NCBI GenBank assembly: GCA_002427845.1
Contig: DIYZ01000122.1
Location: 9,037 to 46,149 of the forward strand
Direction: 5' to 3'
From: Chloracidobacterium sp. UBA6041
GTDB taxonomy: Bacteria; Acidobacteriota; Blastocatellia; Pyrinomonadales; Pyrinomonadaceae
Length of the DNA stretch: 37,113 bases
In this document: piece by piece, positions 7,720 through 17,312 of the stretch
Layout: every line of letters starts with the position of its first letter
Position numbering within the stretch: the first letter of the stretch is position 1
Notes under the pieces: generated by a model
What the model saw: the letters and a program-made list of their open reading frames with translations, nothing else
What the model was told of the DNA's origin: nothing
The model's database searches: none
Program-made: the position numbers and the translations under genes

Positions 7720-9318
7720 ATGCACAGCCGTTCCCCTATCACGCGCCGAGTAAGCTTGTTGCTGGCGTCATTGATGATCGTTCTTATTAATTCCATCGGC
7801 CACGCTCAGGCTACCTCTTACAAAGCATCCTTCAAAGAAAACAAAGAGGCTGTGGCGGTCAACGTCCTGGTGGGCCAATCGCGGGTGATCAATTTTGATA
7901 AGCCCGTCGGACGCTTCTCGGTTTCTAATCCGGAGATTGCCGAAGCGGTGCTGGTCACGCCCGATCAGGTGCTGGTGAACGGCAAAGCCTTCGGACAGGT
8001 GAACTTCATTGCCTGGGAGCAGTCCGGCGGTGAATACCTCGTGTTCGACGTCTATGTCCGCGCCAATCTCTCATTGATCGATTCTCAAATACGCGCCCTT
8101 TTCCCGAAGGACGACATTCGTCTCAGTCAGGCCAACGGCTCGGTGGTGATGTCGGGCAGTGTTACCGATCCTAAGACAGCCAGTCAGGCGCAGAGCGTCG
8201 TGGAAGCCGCCGGCTTTAAGGCCGTAAACATGCTTGCTTCGCCCGTGAAGAATATGTCCCAGGTTCAACTGCAAGTGCGCGTGGCCGAAGTGAGTCGCAG
8301 CCGTCTAAAGGATATGGGAACTTCATACACCTACCAGGGCGGTCCCGGTGGTGGCGGCTACGTCAACAGCGGTCAGGGTCCCAGTTCGCTCTCCAATCCC
8401 CCAGCTAGTCCGCTCAGCGGAATTATTTCGGGCGCACTTTCAAGCAGCGCGCTCAATATGCTCGTGATGGGAGGCAACTCACTCGCAATGCTGCGACTGC
8501 TTCAGACCGAGGGTTCCTTGCGCGAACTCGCGGAGCCGAACCTAATCGCCATGGATGGTCAGGAAGCCAGCTTCCTGGCAGGCGGTGAGTTCCCGGTTCC
8601 GATCGTTCAGGGCGGTGATAAGCCCACCGTTTCCATCATCTTCAAAGAGTATGGCGTGCGGCTGAATTTTAAGCCGACCATCATCGACGAAGACCACATC
8701 AGGCTGGAACTCGAACCGGAAGTGTCAACGATCGACTTTGGTAACGGCGTCAAGTTTAGCGGATTTTTGATTCCGGCATTAAAGACGCGCCGCGCCAAGA
8801 CGGGAGTCGAACTTCGTGACGGGCAATCCTTCGCTCTCGGAGGTCTACTTGATAACAGTGAGACCAAGTCGCTTTCAAAGGTTCCCGTGCTTGGCGACAT
8901 TCCAGTGCTGGGCGCGCTCTTCAAGTCAAAGTCTTTCCAGAAGAATGAGACTGAGTTGATGTTCATCGTGACGGCACACCTGGTTAAGCCGGTGAATCGT
9001 GATGACCTGCCGCAGATGCGTGGAGTTGACGGTCTGAAAAATGGATCGCCGCTAGGCCTCGAGCCCAAGGGCGAAGAGATCCAGGGAAGAACCGGTTTCT
9101 CCGTTACCGGACAGAATACCGAAGAAACACCGCCGGCTGGGCCAAAGCCGGTTGAACCAGCGAAAGTCGCAGAGCCTAAAGCGAAGCCTGCGACGACGTC
9201 AGCTGATTCCGCGAGCAAAGTTTCTTCGACCAGAAGCCTGGGTAACACCAACCAGCCGCTTCCAATTGCCAAGGCGATAACTGTTGAACTTGATTCTGAG
9301 CCAGTTAGGCCCTGGTAG
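7720..9318 (+). CDS. cpaC: Type II/IV secretin RcpA/CpaC (Tad outer-membrane channel)
   Basis: This 532-residue outer-membrane secretin starts with a signal peptide ending near GHAQA (about residue 31). An N-terminal pilus-assembly domain follows (VGQSRVINFDKPVGRFSVSN region, then PDQVLVNGKAFGQVNFIAW), and then a BON-like segment (about 115-165). The secretin core covers about 185-425, including GQEASFLAGGEFPVP, LNFKPTI and the terminal ALFKSKSFQKNETELMFIVT motif. The last 100 residues are Pro/Lys/Ser-rich and unconserved. AAAGGAG precedes the ATG. It forms the pore through which the Flp fibre leaves the cell. Confidence 0.95.
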   Translation: MHSRSPITRRVSLLLASLMIVLINSIGHAQATSYKASFKENKEAVAVNVLVGQSRVINFDKPVGRFSVSNPEIAEAVLVTPDQVLVNGKAFGQVNFIAWEQSGGEYLVFDVYVRANLSLIDSQIRALFPKDDIRLSQANGSVVMSGSVTDPKTASQAQSVVEAAGFKAVNMLASPVKNMSQVQLQVRVAEVSRSRLKDMGTSYTYQGGPGGGGYVNSGQGPSSLSNPPASPLSGIISGALSSSALNMLVMGGNSLAMLRLLQTEGSLRELAEPNLIAMDGQEASFLAGGEFPVPIVQGGDKPTVSIIFKEYGVRLNFKPTIIDEDHIRLELEPEVSTIDFGNGVKFSGFLIPALKTRRAKTGVELRDGQSFALGGLLDNSETKSLSKVPVLGDIPVLGALFKSKSFQKNETELMFIVTAHLVKPVNRDDLPQMRGVDGLKNGSPLGLEPKGEEIQGRTGFSVTGQNTEETPPAGPKPVEPAKVAEPKAKPATTSADSASKVSSTRSLGNTNQPLPIAKAITVELDSEPVRPW

Positions 9319-9358
9319 TTTTCCAAATCACAGCGTGGTAATTCCACAGGAGGTGGCC

Positions 9359-10534
9359 ATGAACAAACTGAAATTCAAAGGCACGCGTGATCGTAAAGGT
9401 GAGCGCGGTTCGATCCTTGCACTGTCCGCGCTCGGCATGCTCTCGGTCATACTGGCAGTTGGCCTTGGCGTCGATATCAGCCACTTCTATCTTGCAAAGA
9501 CAGAGTTGCAGAATGCTGCTGATGCTTCGGCGCTTGCCGCAGCCTCCGCGATCAACTCAAACCCAAGTGGGATCATTGAAGGAACAACTCGCGCGGTAAA
9601 GGCGATGAACTCCTACGAGTTCAATAACACGAACGTACAGTTTCCACGCAGCAATGTTTTGTGGGCCGTCAATCTTGACGGTCCATACATGAGCGAAGCC
9701 GATGCCGCTACCGCTGCCCAGGCGCCGACTATCCGCTTCGTAAAAGTAACCACTCCTGATAGTCCGGTAGGGGTTTCGTTTGCGGCGATGGTTTTAGGGA
9801 GCAGTCGCAATCTTTCCGCCAACGCGACCGCGGGCCTTTCAGTTCCACTCAACCTTTACTGTGACTTTATTCCTCTATCCGTTCTCATTGACAACGACAC
9901 GACCAAGTTAGTGCAGGGCCAGACATACACGATTCGCGCTAACACCGGCGGTTCGCCGTCGCCGGGAGACTACCAGATTCTCGCCGTTGCCGGCCCCGGC
10001 GGTGCCGATGTCGGATACGGCATCGGTGCCGGAGTGGACGCGTGTGCCAAGCCAGGAGACGTATATGCCGTCGACACAAAGCCAGGTCTGACGGCTGGAA
10101 AAGTCCGCACGGGAATCAACTCGCGTTTCGATGATTATGGTGGCAGCCAACTGGATCCGGTTAATGACCCGCCGGATACCAACATCAAAGAGGGCATTAC
10201 CTGGGATGACTACAGCAAATACTTTGGTTGCGGTGGGTCCAACGCCATCGCGTGTGATTCAACATACGTGACAGCTCCCTCGCACGCGGGCGTCGACATG
10301 CGTCGCGTCGTATTAATACCGCTCGTCAAAATCAGTGAATTCGATCAGGGGCGTGGCACCGTCACGTTCTTCCGATTCGGCGCATTCTTTCTCAAAACCA
10401 AAGCAAGCGGTGGCAACGGCGGCGATCTTCAGGCCGAATACATCGACGACCGCATAGCTCTCGGCGAAGGCGGATACGATCCTACCGCCACCGCCGGTGA
10501 CCCAACGTTGGCCGCACCAGTGCTCTACAAATAA
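9359..10534 (+). CDS. tadG: TadG-like pilus assembly protein
   Basis: This 391-residue protein has the TadE/G-like N-terminus: basic leader GERGSILALSALGMLS, a hydrophobic helix (about 17-40), then DISHFYLAKTELQNAADASA, the standard TadG signature. The remaining 340 residues form a predicted extracytoplasmic region with paired cysteines (for example around CGGSNAIACDS) and no obvious VWA domain. The start at 9359 has a textbook AGGAGG (9348-9353); an earlier TTG overlapping the secretin gene has none. The protein probably sits in the inner membrane and joins the minor pseudopilins in initiating the fibre. Confidence 0.85.
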   Translation: MNKLKFKGTRDRKGERGSILALSALGMLSVILAVGLGVDISHFYLAKTELQNAADASALAAASAINSNPSGIIEGTTRAVKAMNSYEFNNTNVQFPRSNVLWAVNLDGPYMSEADAATAAQAPTIRFVKVTTPDSPVGVSFAAMVLGSSRNLSANATAGLSVPLNLYCDFIPLSVLIDNDTTKLVQGQTYTIRANTGGSPSPGDYQILAVAGPGGADVGYGIGAGVDACAKPGDVYAVDTKPGLTAGKVRTGINSRFDDYGGSQLDPVNDPPDTNIKEGITWDDYSKYFGCGGSNAIACDSTYVTAPSHAGVDMRRVVLIPLVKISEFDQGRGTVTFFRFGAFFLKTKASGGNGGDLQAEYIDDRIALGEGGYDPTATAGDPTLAAPVLYK

Positions 10535-10546
10535 GAGGTTGTGACG

Positions 10547-11077
10547 ATGCTTTCCCGAATTCGAAAAGTTCGTACGCAGCGACGGCTTCGACGGCTGTTC
10601 CGTCTTCGCGCTCTGGCGAAAAACGAGCGCGGAATTCAGCTCGCTGAGCTCGCGATTGTCTTGCCGGTTATGCTGATCTTGTTTGCAGCCACCGCCGAAT
10701 TCGGTCGGTACTTTTATGAGTACACCACGCTGGCCAAGGCAGCGCGCGTCGGCACACGCTACCTGGTCACGGCGAAAGTGAGCAGTTACGAAAAGAGCCA
10801 GGCCAAAAATCTGGTTGTATATGGCAATGCAGCCGGAACCGGATCTCCCCTGATCGAAGGATTGACCACGGACAACGTGATCATCACTGCAAAGGATTCT
10901 CAGGGAGCGGAACAGACCGCAGGCGTGCCGGAAACGATCACGGTGCAAATCAGCGGATTCAAACACCAAACGTTGTTTGATCTTGGCGGTTTGATGAACA
11001 ACAACACCTTTTCGCTAAACGTGGATGTGAAACCCAGCGTCACGATGCGTTATTTGCTGACGACGCCGTTAGTCTGA
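10547..11077 (+). CDS. tadE: TadE-like pseudopilin 1
   Basis: This 176-residue protein has an Arg-rich N-terminus, then the TadE motif: GIQLAELAIVLPVMLILFAA followed by TAEFGRYFYEYTTLAKAARVG. The Glu in the hydrophobic segment (QLAE) corresponds to Glu+5 of pilins and suggests processing by TadV. ATG at 10547 is chosen over GTG at 10541 because AAGAGG (10534-10538 region) is eight bases from the ATG but only two from the GTG. It is followed after nine bases by a second TadE-like gene, probably its heteromeric partner (TadE/TadF pair). Confidence 0.88.
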   Translation: MLSRIRKVRTQRRLRRLFRLRALAKNERGIQLAELAIVLPVMLILFAATAEFGRYFYEYTTLAKAARVGTRYLVTAKVSSYEKSQAKNLVVYGNAAGTGSPLIEGLTTDNVIITAKDSQGAEQTAGVPETITVQISGFKHQTLFDLGGLMNNNTFSLNVDVKPSVTMRYLLTTPLV

Positions 11078-11086
11078 GAGGCGACG

Positions 11087-11533
11087 ATGATCCGAGTGCG
11101 TAAATCTAAAGACAAACAGCGTGGTGCAACGCTCGTCGAGTTTTCCATAGCGGCCACCGTTTTTCTGACTGTGATGTTTGCAGTGCTGGAATTCGGACGT
11201 GTTCTCTGGACCCACAATGCACTCACAGATGCAGCTCGCCAGGGCGCTCGCTATGCCGTTATGCACAAGGCATCTGACGTTGCGAGCGTGAAGAATGTCG
11301 TTGTCTACGGCGATCCTGCAGGCGGAACAAATCCCGTTGTGGAAAACCTGAGCACCACCAATGTGCAGGTCAGCTATTCGGGCTTTACGTTAGATGGCGG
11401 AACAGTTCAAGTAACTATTACCGATTATCAGTTTCATTTCGTCATCCCCATTGTCGGCACAACGATTCAAATGCCGAATTACACCACGACGCTGACGGGC
11501 GAATCCGCGGGGTTGATTCCGCCAACTCTATAA
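11087..11533 (+). CDS. tadF: TadE/TadF-like pseudopilin 2
   Basis: This 148-residue protein reads RGATLVEFSIAATVFLTVMF and then AVLEFGRVLWTHNALTDAARQGARYAV, the core TadE family signature with Glu at the +5-like position. The C-terminal 90 residues are a short beta-rich region. GAGAGG stands six bases before the ATG. As the second of two adjacent TadE-type genes it is placed in the TadF position, but TadE and TadF are not separable by sequence here. Confidence 0.87.
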   Translation: MIRVRKSKDKQRGATLVEFSIAATVFLTVMFAVLEFGRVLWTHNALTDAARQGARYAVMHKASDVASVKNVVVYGDPAGGTNPVVENLSTTNVQVSYSGFTLDGGTVQVTITDYQFHFVIPIVGTTIQMPNYTTTLTGESAGLIPPTL

Positions 11534-11561
11534 AACAACTTAGCCATCACGCAGGGGAAAA

Positions 11562-12797
11562 ATGACGCAGCCACTAACAGTCGTAGTTCTAAGCACCGGC
11601 CTCGATAATTTCAAGGAGATTCGCTCCGCTCTGGCCACAGACGGTCGGGTGCAGTTGCTGGCAGGCGGAAACGATTCGGATCAACTGCACGAAGAAATAG
11701 TTCGCCTCAAACCTGCGGCGGCGATCATCGCACTTGGCGGCAACTCCGAGCAGGCACTCAAGTTCATTCAACGGTTGAATTTGGAATCACCGCGAACGGC
11801 AGTGATTTCCGCGGCGCACAACGCTTCTCCCGATGTCATTCTCCAGAGCCTGCGCGCCGGCGCGCGTGAATTTCTGCGCCTTCCCATCAGCCAGGACGAA
11901 TTGACAACGGTTCTCGATCGCGTAGCAGACTTCTCAGCCGGACAAGTTGAAGCGCCGAAGAAGAAGGGCCGGATGATTGCCGTCTTTTCCAGCAAGGGCG
12001 GCTGCGGCACGTCCTTCATCGCCACTAACCTTGCGGCTGCGACCGCCGCGCGCACTGTTCTGGTTGACTTGAATCTTCAGGCGGGCGATCTGCCGCTTTT
12101 TCTTGGTGTAGAGCCGAAGTATTCGATTGCTGACATGGCGGAGAATCGCACGCGTCTTGACGACGCGCTGATCAGTAGTTTTGTTACGCCGTATTCATCG
12201 AACCTGTCGTTGCTAGCCGCGCCGAGAGAGGCCGACTCCGCTGACGAGATTGAGCCGGAACATGTTTTTGAGGTGCTGCAGCGTCTACGCGAGTCATACG
12301 AATACATCGTCCTTGATCCGCAACACACTTTCGACTCCATAACACTCGCGGCGCTCGATCAGGCAGACGAGATTGTTCTGGTCCTGACGCTCGACATACC
12401 GGCGATTCGCAGCACCCAACGTGCGTTGGAAATCTTCGATCGACTTGGCTATCCGCGTAAGAAAGTCCGCATCGTCGTAAATCGGTGGAGCAAACAGATC
12501 GATCTTGAGCTGCGACAGGTTGAAAAGTTTCTCGGTGAGCCGGTGCTCGGGTTTGTGCCCAGTGATTATCAAACGGCCGTTACCTCGATCAACCTTGGCC
12601 AACCGCTGGTGGAATCGAACGAGAATTCGAAGATTGCCATGGAGATAAGACGAATCGCAAGAACCATCGCGACGAGTGCAGTTTCAGTTCAAGAGGAGCC
12701 TAAGCCGCGGCGGGCGCTTTGGAAATCAATCTTCAAACGCGAGCCCGCTCGGAACCAGCTTGAATTTCAAGTCAGCAGTACAGACTTAAGTTTGTGA
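11562..12797 (+). CDS. tadZ: TadZ/CpaE MinD-like ATPase, pilus localisation factor
   Basis: This 411-residue protein has a degenerate receiver-like N-terminal domain (about 1-125) and a ParA/MinD-type ATPase domain with the deviant Walker A KGGCGTS (about 145-151). The VLVDLNLQAGDLPLFLG segment is typical of CpaE. TadZ proteins mark the cell pole or assembly site and recruit TadA. The C-terminal 40 residues are basic. The gene is 28 bases after tadF and 40 before tadA. Confidence 0.92.
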   Translation: MTQPLTVVVLSTGLDNFKEIRSALATDGRVQLLAGGNDSDQLHEEIVRLKPAAAIIALGGNSEQALKFIQRLNLESPRTAVISAAHNASPDVILQSLRAGAREFLRLPISQDELTTVLDRVADFSAGQVEAPKKKGRMIAVFSSKGGCGTSFIATNLAAATAARTVLVDLNLQAGDLPLFLGVEPKYSIADMAENRTRLDDALISSFVTPYSSNLSLLAAPREADSADEIEPEHVFEVLQRLRESYEYIVLDPQHTFDSITLAALDQADEIVLVLTLDIPAIRSTQRALEIFDRLGYPRKKVRIVVNRWSKQIDLELRQVEKFLGEPVLGFVPSDYQTAVTSINLGQPLVESNENSKIAMEIRRIARTIATSAVSVQEEPKPRRALWKSIFKREPARNQLEFQVSSTDLSL

Positions 12798-12837
12798 CTT
12801 TGCAAGATAATCTGAAAACAGCCGATAACAAAACAAA

Positions 12838-14175
12838 ATGGCACTGCGAGAAAGACTAATCAGAGAGACGATGGGCGGCCCTGGCGGCAACGTGAATACA
12901 GCCGAGGTCAGCCAGAACAGCCTTCAGGAAATGAAGTCGCGACTCCACCGCGCGCTGATCAATCGCATGGACCTGACTAAGCTGGCGACCTTAACGCCCG
13001 AGCAGGTGCACGCCGAAGTGTCCCGGCTGGCCGAGAGTGTTCTGGCGCAGGAAGCGATGCCGCTGTCGCTCTCAGAACGCGAGCACCTGGTCAACGACGT
13101 TCAGCATGAGCTCTTTGGTCTCGGTCCGCTCGAACCATTGCTTGCCGACAATACAGTTTCAGACATTCTCGTCAATACGCACAGCACTATCTATGTAGAG
13201 CGACGGGGCAAACTCGAGACTACCAACGTTGCTTTTAAAGACGACGAGCATCTTATGCGCGTCATCGAGCGGATCGTGTCTTCCGTTGGCCGCCGCATTG
13301 ACGAGTCGTCGCCGATGGTTGATGCGCGCTTGCGTGATGGCTCTCGCGTCAACGCGATCATTCCCCCGCTTGCCATTGATGGACCAGTGCTTTCAATCCG
13401 TCGCTTCGGCGCCGAGCCACTGCGGATGAATGCGCTGATCGAAAACAAAGCGCTTACCAAAGATATCGCCGACATGCTGCAAATGTGCGTCAGCGCCCGG
13501 CTCAATTTGCTGATTTCCGGGGGCACTGGCGCCGGCAAGACTACGCTGCTTAATGCGCTTTCAGCTTACATTCCCGAAAACGAACGAATAGTTACGATCG
13601 AAGACTCTGCTGAGCTTCAGCTGCAGCAACCGCACGTCGTCCGTCTGGAAACCCGCCCGCCGAATATCGAGGGTCGTGGAGAAGTAACGCAGCGAGACCT
13701 GGTCCGCAACTCACTTCGCATGCGCCCCGATCGCATTGTCATCGGCGAGGTCCGCGGCGGCGAGGCAATCGACATGTTGCAGGCGATGAACACGGGCCAT
13801 GACGGTAGTCTTACGACTATTCACGCTAATACACCACGTGATGCGCTGGCCCGCCTGGAGACGATGATTCAGATGACTGGCATGCGCTTGTCTGACCGCG
13901 CCATGCGCCAGCAGGTTGCGGCGGCAATCAATCTCGTGGTTCAGGTCGCGCGTCTTTCTGATGGCACCCGCCGGCTGACTTCCATCTCGGAAATCACTGG
14001 TATGGAAGGCGAGACAATAACGATGCAGGAGATTTTCCAGTTTGAGCGTACCGGCGTCGACACCCACGGGCAGGTGATTGGCCGGTTCCGTCCCACGGGC
14101 ATTCGTCCGCGCTTTGCCGAGCGACTCAAGACCTGCGGTCTGCAACTGCCTCGCGTTTTCTTTGAAGAGATGTAA
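12838..14175 (+). CDS. tadA: TadA/CpaF secretion ATPase
   Basis: This 445-residue cytoplasmic hexameric ATPase of the type II/IV secretion superfamily powers Flp extension. Motifs are Walker A GGTGAGKTT (about 228-236), the Asp box near IVTIEDSAELQL, ETRPPNIEGRGEVTQRDLV, Walker B MRPDRIVIGEVRGGEA, and the His box GHDGSLTTIHANTPRDAL. The N-terminal region (about 1-95) is the helical CpaF extension. No clear ribosome binding site is visible before the ATG (an A-rich stretch is there instead), so coupling with tadZ is possible. It is followed five bases later by tadB. Confidence 0.96.
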   Translation: MALRERLIRETMGGPGGNVNTAEVSQNSLQEMKSRLHRALINRMDLTKLATLTPEQVHAEVSRLAESVLAQEAMPLSLSEREHLVNDVQHELFGLGPLEPLLADNTVSDILVNTHSTIYVERRGKLETTNVAFKDDEHLMRVIERIVSSVGRRIDESSPMVDARLRDGSRVNAIIPPLAIDGPVLSIRRFGAEPLRMNALIENKALTKDIADMLQMCVSARLNLLISGGTGAGKTTLLNALSAYIPENERIVTIEDSAELQLQQPHVVRLETRPPNIEGRGEVTQRDLVRNSLRMRPDRIVIGEVRGGEAIDMLQAMNTGHDGSLTTIHANTPRDALARLETMIQMTGMRLSDRAMRQQVAAAINLVVQVARLSDGTRRLTSISEITGMEGETITMQEIFQFERTGVDTHGQVIGRFRPTGIRPRFAERLKTCGLQLPRVFFEEM

Positions 14176-14180
14176 ACCAG

Positions 14181-15146
14181 ATGCTGATATCCTTCTTAGT
14201 ATTTCTTTTCGGGTTGTTCCTGGTGCTCGGCGCATATTTGCTGGCCACGCGCGGCTCTGATGCGAAGCGCGCCCGGCTACAGAAACGTCTTTCTGATGCA
14301 TTGCTTCACTCGTCCAACACAGAAGACGTGGAAGTCCTGCTTGCTCGCAACGAGCTGATGAGCGAGATTCCGTGGCTGAACCGAGTGCTGGTTCGTGTTC
14401 AAGCGGCGCTGCAATTGAAGCGCATGCTGGACCAGGCCGACCTGCACATTACGCCGTCGCGACTGGCGATGTTCTCTTTCATGGCCGGCATCCTGGCGGC
14501 GCTGGCCGCTTCAGTTATTAGGCCTTCGATTTTGTTGATGCTGGTCTGCGGACTTCTGGCGGCCCTGCTGCCGTTCGCCCATGTCTGGTGGAAACGGAAA
14601 AAGCGTTTTGATCAGTTTCTTGAGTATCTTCCGGACGCCCTGGATCTGATGAGTCGTGGATTAAGCGCCGGCCACGCTTTCTCGGAAGCGCTGCATATGG
14701 TGTCCGAGGAAATGCCTGAACCTATCGCCACTGAATTTCGCAAAACGTATGAAGAACAGAACCTCGGCCTGTCACTTAAGTTAGCGCTTGAGAACCTTAT
14801 ACAACGTATTCCTCTGCTTGATTTGCGAATGTGCGTGACGGCCATTCTCATCCAGCGTGAAACCGGCGGCAACCTCGCGGAGATCCTGGAGAAAGTTGCC
14901 TACACGATTCGCGAGCGTTTCCGGATTATGGGCGACCTGAAAACATTAACCACAAGCTCGCGAATGTCAGCCTGGTTGCTTTGCGGTCTACCCATCTTCG
15001 TGTCAATCGCCATCACCGTGATGAATCCCGAATACATGAGCGTGCTTTGGAAGGATTCGCGCGGCCATTACCTGATAGCGACTGCTTTGTTCATGCAAAT
15101 AACCGGCATGCTGATCGTGCGGAAGATTTTGAGGATAAAGATTTGA
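14181..15146 (+). CDS. tadB: TadB inner-membrane platform protein (T2SSF domain)
   Basis: This 321-residue polytopic protein has a membrane span at 1-24, a pair of spans around 92-133, and a cytoplasmic GspF-type domain (about 145-275) with the family core LPDALDLMSRGLSAGHAFSEAL and ILIQRETGGNLAEILEKV. Two more C-terminal spans follow. With TadC it forms the platform on which TadA acts. The ATG lies five bases after the tadA stop codon. Confidence 0.94.
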   Translation: MLISFLVFLFGLFLVLGAYLLATRGSDAKRARLQKRLSDALLHSSNTEDVEVLLARNELMSEIPWLNRVLVRVQAALQLKRMLDQADLHITPSRLAMFSFMAGILAALAASVIRPSILLMLVCGLLAALLPFAHVWWKRKKRFDQFLEYLPDALDLMSRGLSAGHAFSEALHMVSEEMPEPIATEFRKTYEEQNLGLSLKLALENLIQRIPLLDLRMCVTAILIQRETGGNLAEILEKVAYTIRERFRIMGDLKTLTTSSRMSAWLLCGLPIFVSIAITVMNPEYMSVLWKDSRGHYLIATALFMQITGMLIVRKILRIKI

Positions 15147-15151
15147 AATTT

Positions 15152-15292
15152 GTCAGTAGTCAGTAGTCAATGGTCCGTTGCGAACCGACCTAATCAGACC
15201 CACGAATCGCAGACCCACTGACAACGACCCCCTAACCCCCGACACTGACCGCTAGACGACGAACAACGGACCACTGACTACCGACTACTGAC
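15152..15292. repeat. Long imperfect inverted repeat between tadB and tadC
   Basis: Two 29-base arms (15152-15180 and 15264-15292) are reverse complements with only two mismatches and flank 83 bases built from related ACTGAC/GTCAGTAGT-like units. The element fills nearly the whole 183-base gap between tadB and tadC. A short related sequence (GGCTACTGACA) continues to the tadC start. It resembles the short dispersed intergenic repeats of many soil bacteria. Confidence 0.8.
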
Positions 15293-15329
15293 AATTTGAC
15301 AACTGATAACGAAACACTGGCTACTGACA

Positions 15330-16262
15330 ATGTTATTACTCATCACCATCTCTACTTTCGTATGCATCTCGCTCGGCATGATGGGAGTTTACTGGCTCCT
15401 GTACCGTCCGCAGAGCGCTGCGACTGAACGGCTCAAACGGCTTGGCGAGCGTAATGCGGCGCCGACGTCTGCCGCCATATCTATCGATGAAGACGAGCGC
15501 GCATCGGAGCTCGCGGAGCGGCTTGCCTCTCCGCTTAGCCGCCTTTTGCCACCGTCGGCTGCGGAAGCAAAGAAGTTACAAAAGCAGTTGATGCAGGCCG
15601 GCTTTCGCTCGACCAGCGCGCCAGTTGTTTATCGCGCAATCCAGTTAATGACGATGGCTAGTTTGCCTGCAGTAGTGGCTTTGGTCTGCGCAGTAATGGC
15701 TCGCCCGGTCAGCAGTGCTCTGCTTTGGATTCTTCTCGCTTTCGTAATCGGTTTCTTTTTACCGCGCTATGCATTGCGACGGATGATCCGTTCGCGACAA
15801 CAACTGGTGCGTTGGGGTCTCGCGGACGCCCTCGACCTGATGGTGATCTCAATAGAAGCTGGGCTCGGACTAAACGCTGCGATGATGAAAGTCAGCAGCG
15901 AATTGAAAGAAGTTCATCCGGACATCTGCGATGAATTTGAACTGGCAAACCTGGAGATACGAGTCGGACGCGAGCGCGATGAAGCGTTGCGCAATCTTGC
16001 AGAGCGCACGGGCGTGGATGATCTGCATAGCCTGGTCGCAATGCTGATTCAAACAGATCGATTTGGCACTTCCATAGCTCGCGCGATAAGAGCGTTCTCC
16101 GATTCACTACGCACGAAGCGTCGTCAACGTGCTGAGCAAGCTGCTCAAAAGGCCGCTGTGAAGTTGTTGCTTCCGCTCGCTTGTTTCCTGTTTCCAACGT
16201 TGTTCATCGCCATACTTGGCCCCGCTGCTCTCACCTTAATCGACACCCTTGGCAAGATGTAA
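15330..16262 (+). CDS. tadC: TadC inner-membrane platform protein (T2SSF domain)
   Basis: This 310-residue protein has an N-terminal span (1-23), a pair of spans (about 105-150), and a GspF-like domain with ADALDLMVISIEAGLGLNAAM and LVAMLIQTDRFGTSIARAIR. It ends with a terminal pair of membrane segments. It partners TadB. The start codon follows directly on repeat-derived sequence and has no recognisable ribosome binding site, unlike most genes of the locus, so its translation may be weak. Confidence 0.93.
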   Translation: MLLLITISTFVCISLGMMGVYWLLYRPQSAATERLKRLGERNAAPTSAAISIDEDERASELAERLASPLSRLLPPSAAEAKKLQKQLMQAGFRSTSAPVVYRAIQLMTMASLPAVVALVCAVMARPVSSALLWILLAFVIGFFLPRYALRRMIRSRQQLVRWGLADALDLMVISIEAGLGLNAAMMKVSSELKEVHPDICDEFELANLEIRVGRERDEALRNLAERTGVDDLHSLVAMLIQTDRFGTSIARAIRAFSDSLRTKRRQRAEQAAQKAAVKLLLPLACFLFPTLFIAILGPAALTLIDTLGKM

Positions 16263-16275
16263 AGGAGTTGGACTA

Positions 16276-17244
16276 ATGCGCAAACGTACCCTAATCGCCA
16301 TCTTTATCGCATTCATCCTGACCGTGGGGGCGACGGCCATGTGGAGCGCTTCCACAACTGAACGTGAAGGAGACGCAGACGCAAATGTTATAGAGGATTC
16401 CGGTTCGGCTACCGGAAGTGCAAACGAGCAGAAGAAGGGCGGCAATAAAGTAGTGCGGATTCTCGCGGCTCCGTTCAAAGCTTTTGGCCGGTTGTTCCAC
16501 AAGGACGACAACAAACCTCACCGCATGACTGAGAAGGATGCGGAGAAGTTTGAAAGCGTCGGCGTTTCGCGCGTGGACGACAGCCGCAGCCCGGAGTCAA
16601 AGAAATTGGCCGTGGCAGACTCCGCAAAAGAGCACCTGGCAAACGGGCGGACGTATTTGTTGAGTGGACGAATCAATGAAGCTATCACTGAGCTGTCTAC
16701 GGCTGTTTCGCTCGATCCGAAGTTGAGTGAAGCGCACAACTTGCTCGGTGTAGCTTATGACAAGAAGGGTCTCAATGATCGCGCTATGGATTCCTACGAG
16801 AAAGCAGTCAAGGTTCAGCCGGAGGACGCGCAGACACTGAACAACCTTGGCTTTTCGCTTTATCAAAATGGAAACTATCGCGCCGCTGTCGACAAGCTAA
16901 AGCGCGCTGTGAAATTAGCGCCTGGCGATGAGCGCATCCTGAATAACTTAGGACTAGCGCTATGCCGCCTCGGAAAGTTCCAGGATGCATTTAAGCACTT
17001 CGCTCGCGCCGCTGGTCCACTCACAGGGAATCTTAACACCGCCAGAATGCTGGAGCGGTTTGGTCGCGATGACGACGCAATTAGATACTATGAAGATGCG
17101 CGTCGCATCGAGCCAAATTGCAGTCTCGCTTTAAGACGCCTTGCTGATCTCTACAAGCGAACCGGGAACTCGGAACAATCCGCGTCGGCGGCCGCGACGC
17201 TGGTGAGCATTTCGGTCGACAACACAGCAACAGCGGGCAGGTAA
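16276..17244 (+). CDS. tadD: TadD-like TPR protein
   Basis: This 322-residue protein has an N-terminal membrane anchor or signal (RKRTLIAIFIAFILTVGATA) and a charged linker to about 110. At least four TPR units follow (about 112-260; for example AHNLLGVAYDKKGLNDRAMDSYEKA and TLNNLGFSLYQNGNYRAAVDKL), plus a degenerate one near the end. TadD in other species is an outer-membrane lipoprotein needed for secretin assembly. Here no lipobox Cys is visible, so it is probably inner-membrane anchored. ATG 16276 has AAAGGAG ten bases before it. It starts 13 bases after tadC. A 6-bp hairpin (17255-17275) follows the stop codon. Confidence 0.8.
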   Translation: MRKRTLIAIFIAFILTVGATAMWSASTTEREGDADANVIEDSGSATGSANEQKKGGNKVVRILAAPFKAFGRLFHKDDNKPHRMTEKDAEKFESVGVSRVDDSRSPESKKLAVADSAKEHLANGRTYLLSGRINEAITELSTAVSLDPKLSEAHNLLGVAYDKKGLNDRAMDSYEKAVKVQPEDAQTLNNLGFSLYQNGNYRAAVDKLKRAVKLAPGDERILNNLGLALCRLGKFQDAFKHFARAAGPLTGNLNTARMLERFGRDDDAIRYYEDARRIEPNCSLALRRLADLYKRTGNSEQSASAAATLVSISVDNTATAGR

Positions 17245-17312
17245 CCCCGGCGAGCGGGCCTGGATTTCTGGCCCGTCAACACGGACAAAGACTCAGTAAG
17301 TTGGACATAATC

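Noticed and set aside
8607..9347. 246-codon frame on the minus strand opposite the secretin gene
   Set aside because: It is the antisense shadow of cpaC, with Ser/Pro-rich low-complexity sequence and no family features.
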